Below are positions 15,725-24,385 of a stretch of 40,192 nt of DNA, one piece after another (position 1 is the first letter of the stretch; the number at the start of each line of letters is the position of its first letter). The stretch spans positions 1 through 40,192 of the forward strand of contig JAFZEP010000099.1 in assembly GCA_017560625.1 (NCBI GenBank), in the 5' to 3' direction. A program made the position numbers and the translations under genes. The DNA is from Bacteroidales bacterium. GTDB lineage: Bacteria; Bacteroidota; Bacteroidia; Bacteroidales; UBA932. Below the pieces are notes generated by a model. It ran no database searches. It saw nothing but the letters and a program-made list of their open reading frames with translations, and had not been told where the DNA came from.

Positions 15725-17736
15725 AATCTTGTTGGGAATTCAGCGATTCTCAATGTGGTGCAACCATATGGTATGAGCTCAATCCACACCTCTCCTGCAG
15801 TGTCGTCACCGTCCTCGCGGTAGTATGCGATCTGGCCGGTCGAGCCGTTATATTCCTTCCACGGCTTGATGACAACCGCCTTAGCCTTGATGCTGACAGG
15901 GGCGTTCTCGAGGTTCCAAGGATAAGCTCCAGCGTCCTCCCTTACCTCCACCTTGAAATTCTCCGTCATCTTCTCAGGAGTCATATCCTGCAGACGGAAG
16001 CCATAGTTCCAAGGGGTGTCTGAAACGCAGGTATAATAGTATGGGCCATATTTGCCCTCATATGTAGCCTCAAACTCATGCTTCTCCCACTTCTCCTCCA
16101 TTCGAAGAGCATATACAAGCGGACCGCGTTCCACAACGGTAGCTCCGTCATACCAATGACTGATCTTGACCTCCATCGGGAAAGCAAGCGTCACCACGTC
16201 ACCCTTAGACCACTTTCTGTTCAGGCACACTGTCTCACCTGCCTTTGGAGCATCGTAAGCAGTCTCTCCGTTCACGAGCACAGATGCAGAATCGCACCAC
16301 TTCGGAATGCGGAAATAAAGAGGGAACTGGGCTGACTTCACCTTCTTGGAAGCAAAGCCCACTGTGATCTGGACGGTCTGGTCGAAAGGATAGAAGGTCT
16401 CCTGCTTCAGTGACACTTCAATGCCTCCTGCAACTGTTGCTGTAACGCTTGAAGGAGCATATATGAACGCTGCCAGACCGCCATCTTTGCTGGCATACCA
16501 GAGGTTCTGAGTGAACTTCGGCCATCCCTGATGCATATTGCATGAGCAGCAAGGGTAGCCGTTCAGGACGCCGAACAGATTGTCGTTGTCCTCGTGCTGT
16601 GTCACAAAGTTTCTCCACTCTCTCGAGCATGCGATCTGATTTGTCTGCTGGTAATACTGACGTCCGTCATAGGCATCTGTCGCCTGAGTAGGGAGGGCAT
16701 TATATGCCACCCTTTCCAGATGGTCTGCCCATTTGAGATCACCAGTCGCCTGAAGCATCTCTTCAAGCGAGTACATCATCTCCACAGCTGTGCAGAGCTC
16801 GGAACCGCGGGTAGGATCTCCGAAATGCACCTGTTCGTCTCCTGCCCAAAGTCCGGTAGGGAGACCGAAGGTCTGTCTCATAATCTTCAAAGCGTTCTCA
16901 GGGGCGTTGAGGTCTCTAGGGTCCTGAGATTTCTGCCACCATATGATAGGCTCCTTGAAGCCATGTGCAAGGTTCACCGTGTGCATCGAGTTCTGTGTCC
17001 TGAGCTCGTTGGTCTCGCCCCAGAACATTGCTGTCCACGGTGTGGTCTGGCTATGGATGAGGTCTCCAAGCTCCAGGAGGAACTCCTCTCCAGTGATATT
17101 GTAAAGCCAATATACCATGTCGAGATTGTCACCACCTCTCCATTCGCCCCAGAATGTCCAGTGGTCGAGTGGCTTCTCTGGAAGATTAGCGAGCTGATAT
17201 CTGAAATATCCAGTCATTACATCGATCACACGCTGGTCCCCAGTAGCCATGTAATACTGCTTGAGGATCTTCAGAGCCACCATCTTAGGCCACCAGTCCT
17301 CTGCCTTTCCTCTCTGGAATCCTTCGATATACTTGCGTGAAATCCTGTTTCCGAAATAACCGTCCTCATAAACCATGGTCAGCATGGATTCTGTCCAGAC
17401 CTTGGACTTTGCAATAAGCTCTTCGTCGCCAAGCAGATAGGCCAGCGGAACAAGGCCGTCAAGCCAATATGGCCCGCGCTCCCAGGTGTCTCCCTCGCCG
17501 CCGATCCATGCATTGTCCGGACCCACGACCTCGCTGTAGAGCTCGTCCAGATGTCCGGTCATGCCGTCCTTCTGCTTGAGAAGCTGGTCATAAAGCCAGC
17601 CTTCTGCTTTGATGGCTCCGATCGGGAGCTCGGCATAGTCAGTCGCAACCAGTGGCTGACGGTTGAAAATATAATCCTGTGCGGATGAACTTAGTGTTAC
17701 AAACAGCAAAGGAAGGATGTAAAGTATCTTCTTCAT
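15721..17736 (-). CDS. GH127-like (DUF1680) beta-L-arabinofuranosidase-type enzyme, copy 1
   Basis: A 671-aa protein with a cleavable signal peptide (TLSSSAQ). It has the DUF1680/GH127 layout: an alpha/alpha barrel (AWIGGEGDTWERGPYWLDG, GFQRGKAEDWWPKMVALK) and a C-terminal beta-sandwich half. The family's zinc-thiolate site is visible as Glu313-x-Cys315 (GSELCTA) plus Cys396-Cys397 (YPCCSCNMHQG). Characterised members release beta-L-arabinofuranose, and others act on rare branched sugars, so the substrate should be treated as open. It lies 3 bp after the NAGPA gene and overlaps the epimerase by 4 bp. A paralogue of identical length is at 33889-35904; most residues are identical while many synonymous positions differ. 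Confidence 0.9.
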   Translation of the reverse strand: MKKILYILPLLFVTLSSSAQDYIFNRQPLVATDYAELPIGAIKAEGWLYDQLLKQKDGMTGHLDELYSEVVGPDNAWIGGEGDTWERGPYWLDGLVPLAYLLGDEELIAKSKVWTESMLTMVYEDGYFGNRISRKYIEGFQRGKAEDWWPKMVALKILKQYYMATGDQRVIDVMTGYFRYQLANLPEKPLDHWTFWGEWRGGDNLDMVYWLYNITGEEFLLELGDLIHSQTTPWTAMFWGETNELRTQNSMHTVNLAHGFKEPIIWWQKSQDPRDLNAPENALKIMRQTFGLPTGLWAGDEQVHFGDPTRGSELCTAVEMMYSLEEMLQATGDLKWADHLERVAYNALPTQATDAYDGRQYYQQTNQIACSREWRNFVTQHEDNDNLFGVLNGYPCCSCNMHQGWPKFTQNLWYASKDGGLAAFIYAPSSVTATVAGGIEVSLKQETFYPFDQTVQITVGFASKKVKSAQFPLYFRIPKWCDSASVLVNGETAYDAPKAGETVCLNRKWSKGDVVTLAFPMEVKISHWYDGATVVERGPLVYALRMEEKWEKHEFEATYEGKYGPYYYTCVSDTPWNYGFRLQDMTPEKMTENFKVEVREDAGAYPWNLENAPVSIKAKAVVIKPWKEYNGSTGQIAYYREDGDDTAGEVWIELIPYGCTTLRIAEFPTRL

Positions 17737-17739
17737 GGC

Positions 17740-19644
17740 TTATTTCTTAAAGAATCCGAGTGTGGACTTCACTGCTCTCCAGCTTCCGTCCATATAATTG
17801 ATCATACCTGCACCGTTGACCCACATTCCTGTGGATCCGCCGCCGTCAAGGTTCATTGCATATCTGCAGCCGAGAGCCTTCATGATATTTCCGAGTTCGG
17901 AGATTGTCGCACCCTGGCTGGCATCGATTCGCCCGTCGCAGATGAAAAGAACGATCTTTCCGTCCTCAGTCACTCCGACTGCCGATCTGTCAGGACGGCC
18001 TGAATATACGCCAGACTCATCCCAGCACTCATAATTAGTATAATAGTGCTTTTCGTCCACCATCGAATTGTCTGCTGTGAGCCTACCGTCATAAACCAGC
18101 ATAGGACCGCAGCTGATTGCGAAATATGGCTTCCAATCTACTGCTGGGGCAGGGGAGGTCGCACTGACCAGAGGATATTTGGCCTGTCCGACAACATTCG
18201 GCTGCGGACGATCATAATAGTAGAATGTTCCTTGCTGCGGAACTCCCACCCAGTAAGCTCCTGCCTTGCCAGACTCATCCACTCCGATAATCGGACGAGT
18301 GAGCTGATAAAGCTGATTGTCAGTTGCCCAATGACATCCCTCGATTTCTCCGTGCCACTGCTGGGTCATCTTGCCTTCTGTGATGATGACTCCGATATTA
18401 TACTTTCCGAAAATACCTCCGTTGATCAGAGCGAGACAATCTCCTGCAGCCTCAGCCTGTGCCTTGATGCTCTTCGTCGCTCCGACAGCCTCGGGATACA
18501 TCACACGGAAATCCACCACTGACGGGTCTGCAATAGCATACCATGCGTTGAAGTTGCGTCCGTTAAGCTTTGATGTGGTCTTGTAAATCTCAACACCCTC
18601 TGCATCAGCATAGTCCTGCTTTGTCCATGTCAGGGATACAGCCTCTGGTTCAGACTCTAGTCTGACTCCCTGAGGAGCACTGTAGATATATTCTTCGCCA
18701 TCCTTGATATATACGCTCATCTGATATTCCTTGCCGCTTTCAAGATACGCAGCCGGAACCACCTGGAGTACCTCCAGATTTGAACTGATGGCAGGGCCTG
18801 GCACCTTGATGCCCTTGACATCCGGTGCACCTGACTCGCTGAGGCAGATTCCATGTTCGGCATTGCTTGAAGATATCTTCTGAATCTTATAAGACACAGC
18901 GATGTATGCATATGATGACTTGATCTGTGTCACCTGAGGCACTTTTGCAAGGTCTATGAGGGTGAGCTCAACGGTCTCGACTTTAGAATCCTGAAGCATT
19001 GTTGCTCCTGCAGCCTGCACTCCGAATACATATGAGCCAAGTGCGGTGAGTTTGGATGCTGTATAGCTCTGCACGTCGGCTCCTAGCGTTGCTACCGGCT
19101 CGCCGAATGTTGAAGCGGAAGTCTCACGCATATAAATATTGTATCCGCTTTCTCCGGTGGCGTTGTCCTTCCATGTGATAACGGCTTCTGTGTTTCCAGT
19201 CTGCTCTGCCTTAAGATCTGATGGGGCTGCTGCTCTGGAGTCGTTCTCGATGCCGGCAAGTCCTTCTCTGTCAAGGACTTTATAGATAGGGTGATATTTG
19301 ATTGCAGAGTGGAGGGTGATGTCTTCTGCAACGGCCTGAACGCCGAAATGGTATGAAGAACCGGTCTTGAGATCCTCGAAAATATACGAAGATGCATCGG
19401 CTCCAATCTTGTCGATGGGATCGATGCTGAAAGGGTCTCCTTCGCCTCTGCGGAAGATTCTGTAGGCAATCTCACCTTCTGCCTTATCCTCCCAAGTCAG
19501 CTTCACCGTTGTGAGGTCGATCTGCTCGATTTTAAGGTCTGCCGGGTCGGTCAGAGGGGCCTGTGGCGCATCCGAAGGTTGCTCCTGGCATGACATAGCA
19601 AAGGCCAGAAACGGAATGAGCAAAGACATCATGGAATTTCTCAT
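17740..19644 (-). CDS. Fn3-linked phosphodiester glycosidase (NAGPA domain) lipoprotein
   Basis: The start at 19644 gives 634 aa with a clean lipoprotein signal (MRNSMMSLLIPFLAFAMSC); the open frame reaches 19707 but adds 21 residues that do not fit a signal peptide. Two fibronectin-III-like domains (about 34-110 and 140-225) and a third related segment (about 230-330) precede a C-terminal NAGPA domain (about 345-634). Its marks are LINGGIFGKYNIGVIITEG, SGRPDRSAVGVTEDGKIVL and the signature MNLDGGGSTGMWVNG. In animals this domain removes GlcNAc from GlcNAc-1-phosphodiester on mannose. Here it would act on glycosyl phosphodiesters at the outer membrane or in the periplasm. It is the first gene of the minus-strand operon with GH127 and epimerase. 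Confidence 0.9.
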   Translation of the reverse strand: MRNSMMSLLIPFLAFAMSCQEQPSDAPQAPLTDPADLKIEQIDLTTVKLTWEDKAEGEIAYRIFRRGEGDPFSIDPIDKIGADASSYIFEDLKTGSSYHFGVQAVAEDITLHSAIKYHPIYKVLDREGLAGIENDSRAAAPSDLKAEQTGNTEAVITWKDNATGESGYNIYMRETSASTFGEPVATLGADVQSYTASKLTALGSYVFGVQAAGATMLQDSKVETVELTLIDLAKVPQVTQIKSSYAYIAVSYKIQKISSSNAEHGICLSESGAPDVKGIKVPGPAISSNLEVLQVVPAAYLESGKEYQMSVYIKDGEEYIYSAPQGVRLESEPEAVSLTWTKQDYADAEGVEIYKTTSKLNGRNFNAWYAIADPSVVDFRVMYPEAVGATKSIKAQAEAAGDCLALINGGIFGKYNIGVIITEGKMTQQWHGEIEGCHWATDNQLYQLTRPIIGVDESGKAGAYWVGVPQQGTFYYYDRPQPNVVGQAKYPLVSATSPAPAVDWKPYFAISCGPMLVYDGRLTADNSMVDEKHYYTNYECWDESGVYSGRPDRSAVGVTEDGKIVLFICDGRIDASQGATISELGNIMKALGCRYAMNLDGGGSTGMWVNGAGMINYMDGSWRAVKSTLGFFKK

Positions 19645-19675
19645 ATGTGGTTCTTGTTTATATCTGATTGAGGTG

Positions 19676-19707
19676 CAAAAATAGTGGAATTTTCTTGGAT
19701 ATTGCAA
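19676..19707 (-). promoter_or_regulatory. Promoter of the NAGPA-GH127-epimerase operon
   Basis: On the minus strand a TATTTTTG -7 box (19683-19676) is preceded by TTG (19707-19705) with a 21-bp spacer. It lies back to back with the forward promoter at 19695-19724, and the two -33 regions overlap, so the divergent operons could be controlled together. Confidence 0.6.
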
Positions 19708-19724
19708 GAATTTGCGTACTTTTG
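19695..19724 (+). promoter_or_regulatory. Promoter of the MFS-isomerase-kinase operon
   Basis: TTG at 19695-19697, 19-bp spacer and TACTTTTG at 19717-19724, a full match to the Bacteroidetes consensus. It is followed without a gap by the direct repeat at 19725-19742. Confidence 0.85.
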
Positions 19725-19742
19725 CACCACACTACACCACAC
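19725..19742 (+). promoter_or_regulatory. Candidate operator C (direct repeat CACCACAC-TA-CACCACAC)
   Basis: Two perfect CACCACAC half-sites with a 10-bp period directly follow the -7 box of the transporter/isomerase operon and would cover its transcription start. It is the cleanest of the three related sites. Confidence 0.65.
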
Positions 19743-19769
19743 ATAATTTAAAAACACAATTCAAGACCG

Positions 19770-21023
19770 ATGAAAGGCACGCATAAACACTATAAATGGG
19801 AAGTCCTCGCCCTCCTCTGGATGGCATATCTGCTCAACCAGGCAGACCGACATGTTTTCAATACAGTGCTTCCAGCAATCCGCGATTCTCTTAACCTTAC
19901 AGACACTTCTGTGGGTCTGATCGCGACCATTTTCAACCTCTGTTATGCGTGTATGGTTCCGCTTGGCGGAATGGCGGGCGACCGTCTCAGCCGCAAGTGG
20001 GTCACAACAATCGCCATTCTTTTCTGGAGCGTTGCGACAATGTTCACAGGACTGGCTTCCGGAGTGGTCATGCTCATTCTCCTTCGCAGTGTTGCGACCG
20101 GAGGCGGTGAGGCATTCTTCGGACCGGCAAACTATTCGCTCCTTGGACAATATCATACTGACACCCGTGCACGTGCGATGTCCATCCACCAGACCTCATA
20201 TTATGTGGGTGTAATACTTGCGGGATGGTTGGCTGGCTATATCGCTGACAAACTCGGGTGGCAGTATTCGTTCATCATCTTCGGTGCAGCTGGTATTGTG
20301 TGGGGTATCGTGATGGCCCTCCGTCTTAAGGACAAGAAGGAGGAGGCTCCGGCTGTAGAGGCTGCTGTTCAGGAGGCGAAACCTGGAATCTTCGACGGAT
20401 TCAAGGTGGTGTTCACCACTCCTACAGCTCTTGCCCTCACTATCGGCTTCAGCGGCTTCATCTTCGTCATCACAGGTTATATGACATGGGTTCCGGCCTT
20501 CCTTCAGGAGGAGTTCGGTCAGAGCCAGGCTGTAGCAGGCTTCAATTCTATGTTCTGGACATATGTGGCTGCCTTTGCGGGTGTGCTTCTTGCCGGAACG
20601 CTTTCGGATAAGATCGCAGTTCGCGACAGAAAGGTCAGAATGGTCATCCAAGCTATCGGCCTTATCCTTGGCGCAGTGTTCCTCTTCTTTGTAGGAAACA
20701 ATATGGCCCTCTGGCTCATCTATCTCTGCTTTGCGGGATGGGGTTTCTTCAGGGCATTCTTCGATGCAAATATCTACACGGTATTATATGATGTGACACC
20801 GTCAAGACTCCATGCTTCATGCTCAAGCGCGTTGATCACAACAGGATTTGCGGTGGGAGCCCTTGCTCCTGTCATCCTCGGAGCAATGAAGGACAGCATG
20901 GGCGGTCTTTCGGCAACCTTCCCGGTTCTCGGAGCGGTGTGGCTCGTGTGTGGTGCTCTTCTTCTGATTGTCAGCAGAACGAGCTACCAGAAGGATTATG
21001 ATAAGATTAATAACGCAAAATAA
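19770..21023 (+). CDS. MFS sugar permease
   Basis: A 417-aa integral inner-membrane protein of the major facilitator superfamily with about 12 hydrophobic segments and a charged central loop (RLKDKKEEAPAVEAA, near residues 185-205). The N-terminal half carries MAYLLNQADRHVFNTVLPAI and a GDRLSRKW loop between helices 2 and 3, the usual MFS A-motif position. It resembles the anion:cation symporter/hexuronate branch, so a sugar or sugar acid proton symport is likely; the actual substrate is unknown. It is the first gene of the catabolic operon; its TAA stop overlaps the ATG of the isomerase gene by one base, which ties transport to that enzyme. Confidence 0.88.
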   Translation: MKGTHKHYKWEVLALLWMAYLLNQADRHVFNTVLPAIRDSLNLTDTSVGLIATIFNLCYACMVPLGGMAGDRLSRKWVTTIAILFWSVATMFTGLASGVVMLILLRSVATGGGEAFFGPANYSLLGQYHTDTRARAMSIHQTSYYVGVILAGWLAGYIADKLGWQYSFIIFGAAGIVWGIVMALRLKDKKEEAPAVEAAVQEAKPGIFDGFKVVFTTPTALALTIGFSGFIFVITGYMTWVPAFLQEEFGQSQAVAGFNSMFWTYVAAFAGVLLAGTLSDKIAVRDRKVRMVIQAIGLILGAVFLFFVGNNMALWLIYLCFAGWGFFRAFFDANIYTVLYDVTPSRLHASCSSALITTGFAVGALAPVILGAMKDSMGGLSATFPVLGAVWLVCGALLLIVSRTSYQKDYDKINNAK

Positions 21024-22489
21024 TGAAAGCTGAATGCAAATCAAGGAAGCCTAAGGCAGGTCTGCTGCTGATTGCTTCTCCAAGATTCAAAAACCTTTCC
21101 GGTCCTCAGCGAGGAACATACGGAGAGAGAAAGGAAAAAGCGGTCAAGGAAATCATGGACACCATGGATTTCCTTGACTTGGTGTATCCAGGCATTACAT
21201 ATGAAAGGGAGGATGCCCAGAAGGCAATGGACCTTTTCTATGCTGAGAAGGTTGACTTCATCTATGCTGAGTTCCTCTCATGGAGCGAGGATTTCGCATG
21301 GATCAGATTCCTCCGCGACTGTCCGGATATTCCGATCATCTTCTGCAACGTGGCTAAGCCTAAGATGACATTCGAGACAACTCTCGATGAGGATGATTTT
21401 GTGGACTACCTCTGTGCCGGCACGCTCGTGGGTTCTCTCGAAGGATCGGGCAGCATCAAGAGAGTGCCTCGCAAGAATGTGAAGACCATTATGGGCACCA
21501 GAGAGCAGGTGACAGAGCAGCTCCGCACATATGCGAATGCAGCTAAGACCCGTGCAATCCTCCGCAAGTCTACCGTAGGCCTTATGGCCAATATGAACGA
21601 GGCTATGTGGAGCACATATATCGACAACTACGATCTCTTTACCAAGATTGGTCCGGAGATTCACTATCTCCCATACAGTGACTACGGTATCGAAATAGAG
21701 AACCTTACCGATGAAGAGGTTAAGGAGTACGCGGACGAGCTTACAAGCAAGTACGAGATGATGAGCGATGTCGAGTACGACAAGTTCATCGGTTGTGTGA
21801 AGGCGACTCTCGGAATCAAGAAGCTCGCGCAGAAGAACGATATCGACTGCTACGTGTATAATGACATCGACCAGGCGACTTTCAAGACAGCAGGATGCCG
21901 TGCGGGATTCTATCCGCAGTGGTTCAATGAGAATGTCAGCGTGCTTGTGCCTGAGGCTGATATCGGAGCGGGTATCATTACATATGTCCTCAAGCTTCTC
22001 AGCGGCAAGAACGTGAACTTCGTGGAGCCTTTCCATATCGAGGACGAGTACGGAACATTCGCAGGCGGACATGCCGGTCCGAACGACCATAATGACCCTC
22101 AGTGGCAGCAGAATGTGATCATTTCACGTGACGTGCGTTTTGCAAAGACTCATTGGAAATATGCAGGAGCACCGTTCGCTTGGTATCGCTTCAGCCCTGG
22201 AATGAAGACAGTTGCAGGCCTCTATGAGGAGAACGGCAAATATAAGCTGATCACATTCCTTGCTGAGAGCCTTTCAGAGAAGGATACTCCTCAGAGCGAT
22301 AAGAAGCATCTTCTTGCAACCTACAGCCACACCATCTTCAAACCTGTAGTGCCTGTGAAGGAGCTTTGGGAGCAGGTTCTCCGCATCGGTGCGACCCAGC
22401 ATTATGCGATTGTGGACGGTGACTATCGCAAGGAACTCGCTGATTTCGCAGAGATCATGGGATTCGAGTTCTATAACATCGAAAAGTAG
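21023..22489 (+). CDS. L-fucose/L-arabinose isomerase-like protein
   Basis: A 488-aa cytosolic protein resembling the fucose/arabinose isomerase superfamily: an N-terminal Rossmann-like part (KAGLLLIASPRF, VDFIYAEFLSWSEDFAWIRF), a middle part (STVGLMANMNEAMWSTYIDN) and a C-terminal part with VEPFHIEDEYGTFAGGHAG. Family members convert an aldose to its ketose at a metal site. Conserved Glu/His candidates are visible (for example FNENV, HIEDEYG, GGHAGPNDHND), but I could not match every metal ligand. Given the neighbouring GH127 enzymes L-arabinose is a candidate substrate, but no canonical ribulokinase or ribulose-phosphate epimerase follows, so another sugar is equally possible. Confidence 0.75.
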   Translation: MKAECKSRKPKAGLLLIASPRFKNLSGPQRGTYGERKEKAVKEIMDTMDFLDLVYPGITYEREDAQKAMDLFYAEKVDFIYAEFLSWSEDFAWIRFLRDCPDIPIIFCNVAKPKMTFETTLDEDDFVDYLCAGTLVGSLEGSGSIKRVPRKNVKTIMGTREQVTEQLRTYANAAKTRAILRKSTVGLMANMNEAMWSTYIDNYDLFTKIGPEIHYLPYSDYGIEIENLTDEEVKEYADELTSKYEMMSDVEYDKFIGCVKATLGIKKLAQKNDIDCYVYNDIDQATFKTAGCRAGFYPQWFNENVSVLVPEADIGAGIITYVLKLLSGKNVNFVEPFHIEDEYGTFAGGHAGPNDHNDPQWQQNVIISRDVRFAKTHWKYAGAPFAWYRFSPGMKTVAGLYEENGKYKLITFLAESLSEKDTPQSDKKHLLATYSHTIFKPVVPVKELWEQVLRIGATQHYAIVDGDYRKELADFAEIMGFEFYNIEK

Positions 22490-22513
22490 TGTAATATATA
22501 TATAAGTACAATT

Positions 22514-24385
22514 ATGAGCTTTATGTACAATCCGTTTCCGTTTGATGATCCGAAGCCGATCAACAGACCGAAACTTTCAGAAAAGACAATCAATTCAATA
22601 GTAACAGGCGGCACACCTAACGTTGCAAAGAAGTTTGTTGCAGACCTCGCAGGCAGAATCAAGTCAGAGGGCGTGATCGTGGGTATCGACGGTTACACAA
22701 CAGCAAACTGGACTCTCTTCACAAACCTCCTCTCACGTGAGTGTTTCATCAACGGCTTCGATTTCGAGGTTGTTGACTCAAACAAGGAGACTCTCAAGTC
22801 AGGCAAGGAGATCGACGATATGATCGATCCAAACCTCATCTGGGATACAAAGATCGACCCTACACTCCTCTTCGGTAAGCTTTACCATGGCGGTTATATC
22901 GGTCTCTTCGACGAGGCTAAGATGGCCCAGTTCAAACAGATGGTTCCATCTAAGAAGGCAGCCGGCAAGCTCACAGTCGTAGCCGGTTACGGTTCTATGA
23001 TCCCTGAGCTGCGCGACATGTACGACGTGAAGTGCTGGTTCGACATCACTCCGATGAAGACCATGCTCCGCATCAGAGCAGGCGAGTATATGAACCTCGG
23101 AAAGGATCGTGTGGGCATCATCAACCGCACAATCCGCCGCTGCTACTACTGCGACTTCGAGTGCGCCGTACAGCTTCGCAAGGAGCTTTGGAAGAACAAT
23201 GTCCTTGACTTCTACTTCCTCGACAACGACCCTAAGAAACTCCAGATGATGCCTTTCGAGTCATTTGCAGACATCTGTGCAGAGCTCGTGAAGTATCCGT
23301 TCCGCGCAAAGCCATGCTACCTTGAGGGAGTATGGGGCGGTTCATATATGAAGAAATACCGTAACCTTCCTGCAGAGATCAAGAATGCCGCTTGGGTGTT
23401 CGACTTCATCCCAATGGAGGTCAGCGTGCTCGTTGAGGCAGGCAAGGAGATGCTCGACATCAACTACTGCTCATTCGTGCACAAGGAAGGTGTAAAGCTC
23501 ATGGGTGAGAAGGCTGTGGCTAAATACCAGGGCTATTTCCCAATCCGTTTCAACTGGGACGACTCATACCACTCGACAGGTAACATGTCTATCCAGTGCC
23601 ACTCAGGCGGACAGTACAACGTAGAGCACTACAACGAGTTCGGACGTCAGGACGAGAGCTACTATGTTGTCGTAACAGGCCAGGATGCAAAGACATTCAT
23701 CGGTTTCCGTGACGACGCAGACATTCCTCAGTTCTTCAAGGAGATCGAGGATGCCGACACAAAGCAGATCCCATGCGACTATGAGAAATATGTAAGCTAC
23801 GAGCCTTCAGTTCCAGGTCTCCAGGTTATGCTTCCTGCAGGAACTATCCACTCAAGCGGAAGAAACCAGGTGATCCTCGAGATCGGTTCGCTTACAATCG
23901 GTTCATATACATATAAGATGTATGACTACCTCCGTCTTGACTTCGACGGCAAGCAGCGTCCTATCCACACCAAGCTCGGTGAGGAGGTTGTGAACCAGGA
24001 GAGAAGATATTCAGTCATCCACGACCCAGAGAACAAGGATTACATTGTCCAGAAGCCTCGCCTCGACGCAGAGGGTGAGGGTTGGAAGGAGTTCATCCTC
24101 GGTGAGAACCCTCAGATGTACATCTCTCTCCGCCGTCTCGAGTTCGAGAAGATGTGTGAGCAGGACACTAAGAACGAGAAGTTCCATGTGCTTACTCTCG
24201 TAGACGGTGACAGAGCACGCGTCCGCAGCGTAGAGAATCCGGAGCGCTACTACGATATGGATTTCATGGACATCGTATGCGTTCCGGCTGATATGGGCAA
24301 GTATGTTGTCGAGAACCTCGGCAAGGAGCCTATCAGCATCCACAAGACAACACTTCGCGAAGGATTCGAGAATGACCCTAAATAG
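22514..24385 (+). CDS. Two-part mannose-6-phosphate isomerase-like protein
   Basis: A 623-aa cytosolic protein, about twice the length of a simple class I phosphomannose isomerase. The C-terminal part (about 300-623) is a cupin with the class I metal-site residues in order: Gln361-x-His363 (SIQCHSGG), Glu381 (QDESYYVV) and His446 (LPAGTIHSSG). The N-terminal part (about 1-290) begins with a nucleotide-kinase-like strand and loop, EGVIVGIDGYTTANWTLF, that lacks the Lys of a Walker A motif. It could be a degenerate kinase-like or sugar-phosphate-binding domain. The gene is 24 bp after the isomerase and its end overlaps the kinase start by 14 bp, so the three act in one pathway. The sugar is not identified. 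Confidence 0.8.
   Translation: MSFMYNPFPFDDPKPINRPKLSEKTINSIVTGGTPNVAKKFVADLAGRIKSEGVIVGIDGYTTANWTLFTNLLSRECFINGFDFEVVDSNKETLKSGKEIDDMIDPNLIWDTKIDPTLLFGKLYHGGYIGLFDEAKMAQFKQMVPSKKAAGKLTVVAGYGSMIPELRDMYDVKCWFDITPMKTMLRIRAGEYMNLGKDRVGIINRTIRRCYYCDFECAVQLRKELWKNNVLDFYFLDNDPKKLQMMPFESFADICAELVKYPFRAKPCYLEGVWGGSYMKKYRNLPAEIKNAAWVFDFIPMEVSVLVEAGKEMLDINYCSFVHKEGVKLMGEKAVAKYQGYFPIRFNWDDSYHSTGNMSIQCHSGGQYNVEHYNEFGRQDESYYVVVTGQDAKTFIGFRDDADIPQFFKEIEDADTKQIPCDYEKYVSYEPSVPGLQVMLPAGTIHSSGRNQVILEIGSLTIGSYTYKMYDYLRLDFDGKQRPIHTKLGEEVVNQERRYSVIHDPENKDYIVQKPRLDAEGEGWKEFILGENPQMYISLRRLEFEKMCEQDTKNEKFHVLTLVDGDRARVRSVENPERYYDMDFMDIVCVPADMGKYVVENLGKEPISIHKTTLREGFENDPK

Noticed and set aside
16594..17340. A 248-codon forward open frame opposite GH127 copy 1
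   Set aside because: It is a shadow of the minus-strand gene: low-complexity Cys/His/Leu-rich translation with no family resemblance, and a similar antisense frame exists opposite copy 2.
19645..19707. Longer N-terminus for the NAGPA protein
   Set aside because: The extra 21 residues precede a perfect lipoprotein signal and overlap the minus-strand promoter, so the start at 19644 is preferred.
21278..22090. A 270-codon reverse open frame within the isomerase gene
   Set aside because: Antisense shadow with no recognisable domain, promoter or spacing; the forward gene has clear family features.
24303..24371. Upstream start of the ROK kinase
   Set aside because: The extra residues are Ser/Arg-rich and unrelated to the family; the ATG at 24372 places the phosphate loop at the normal position.
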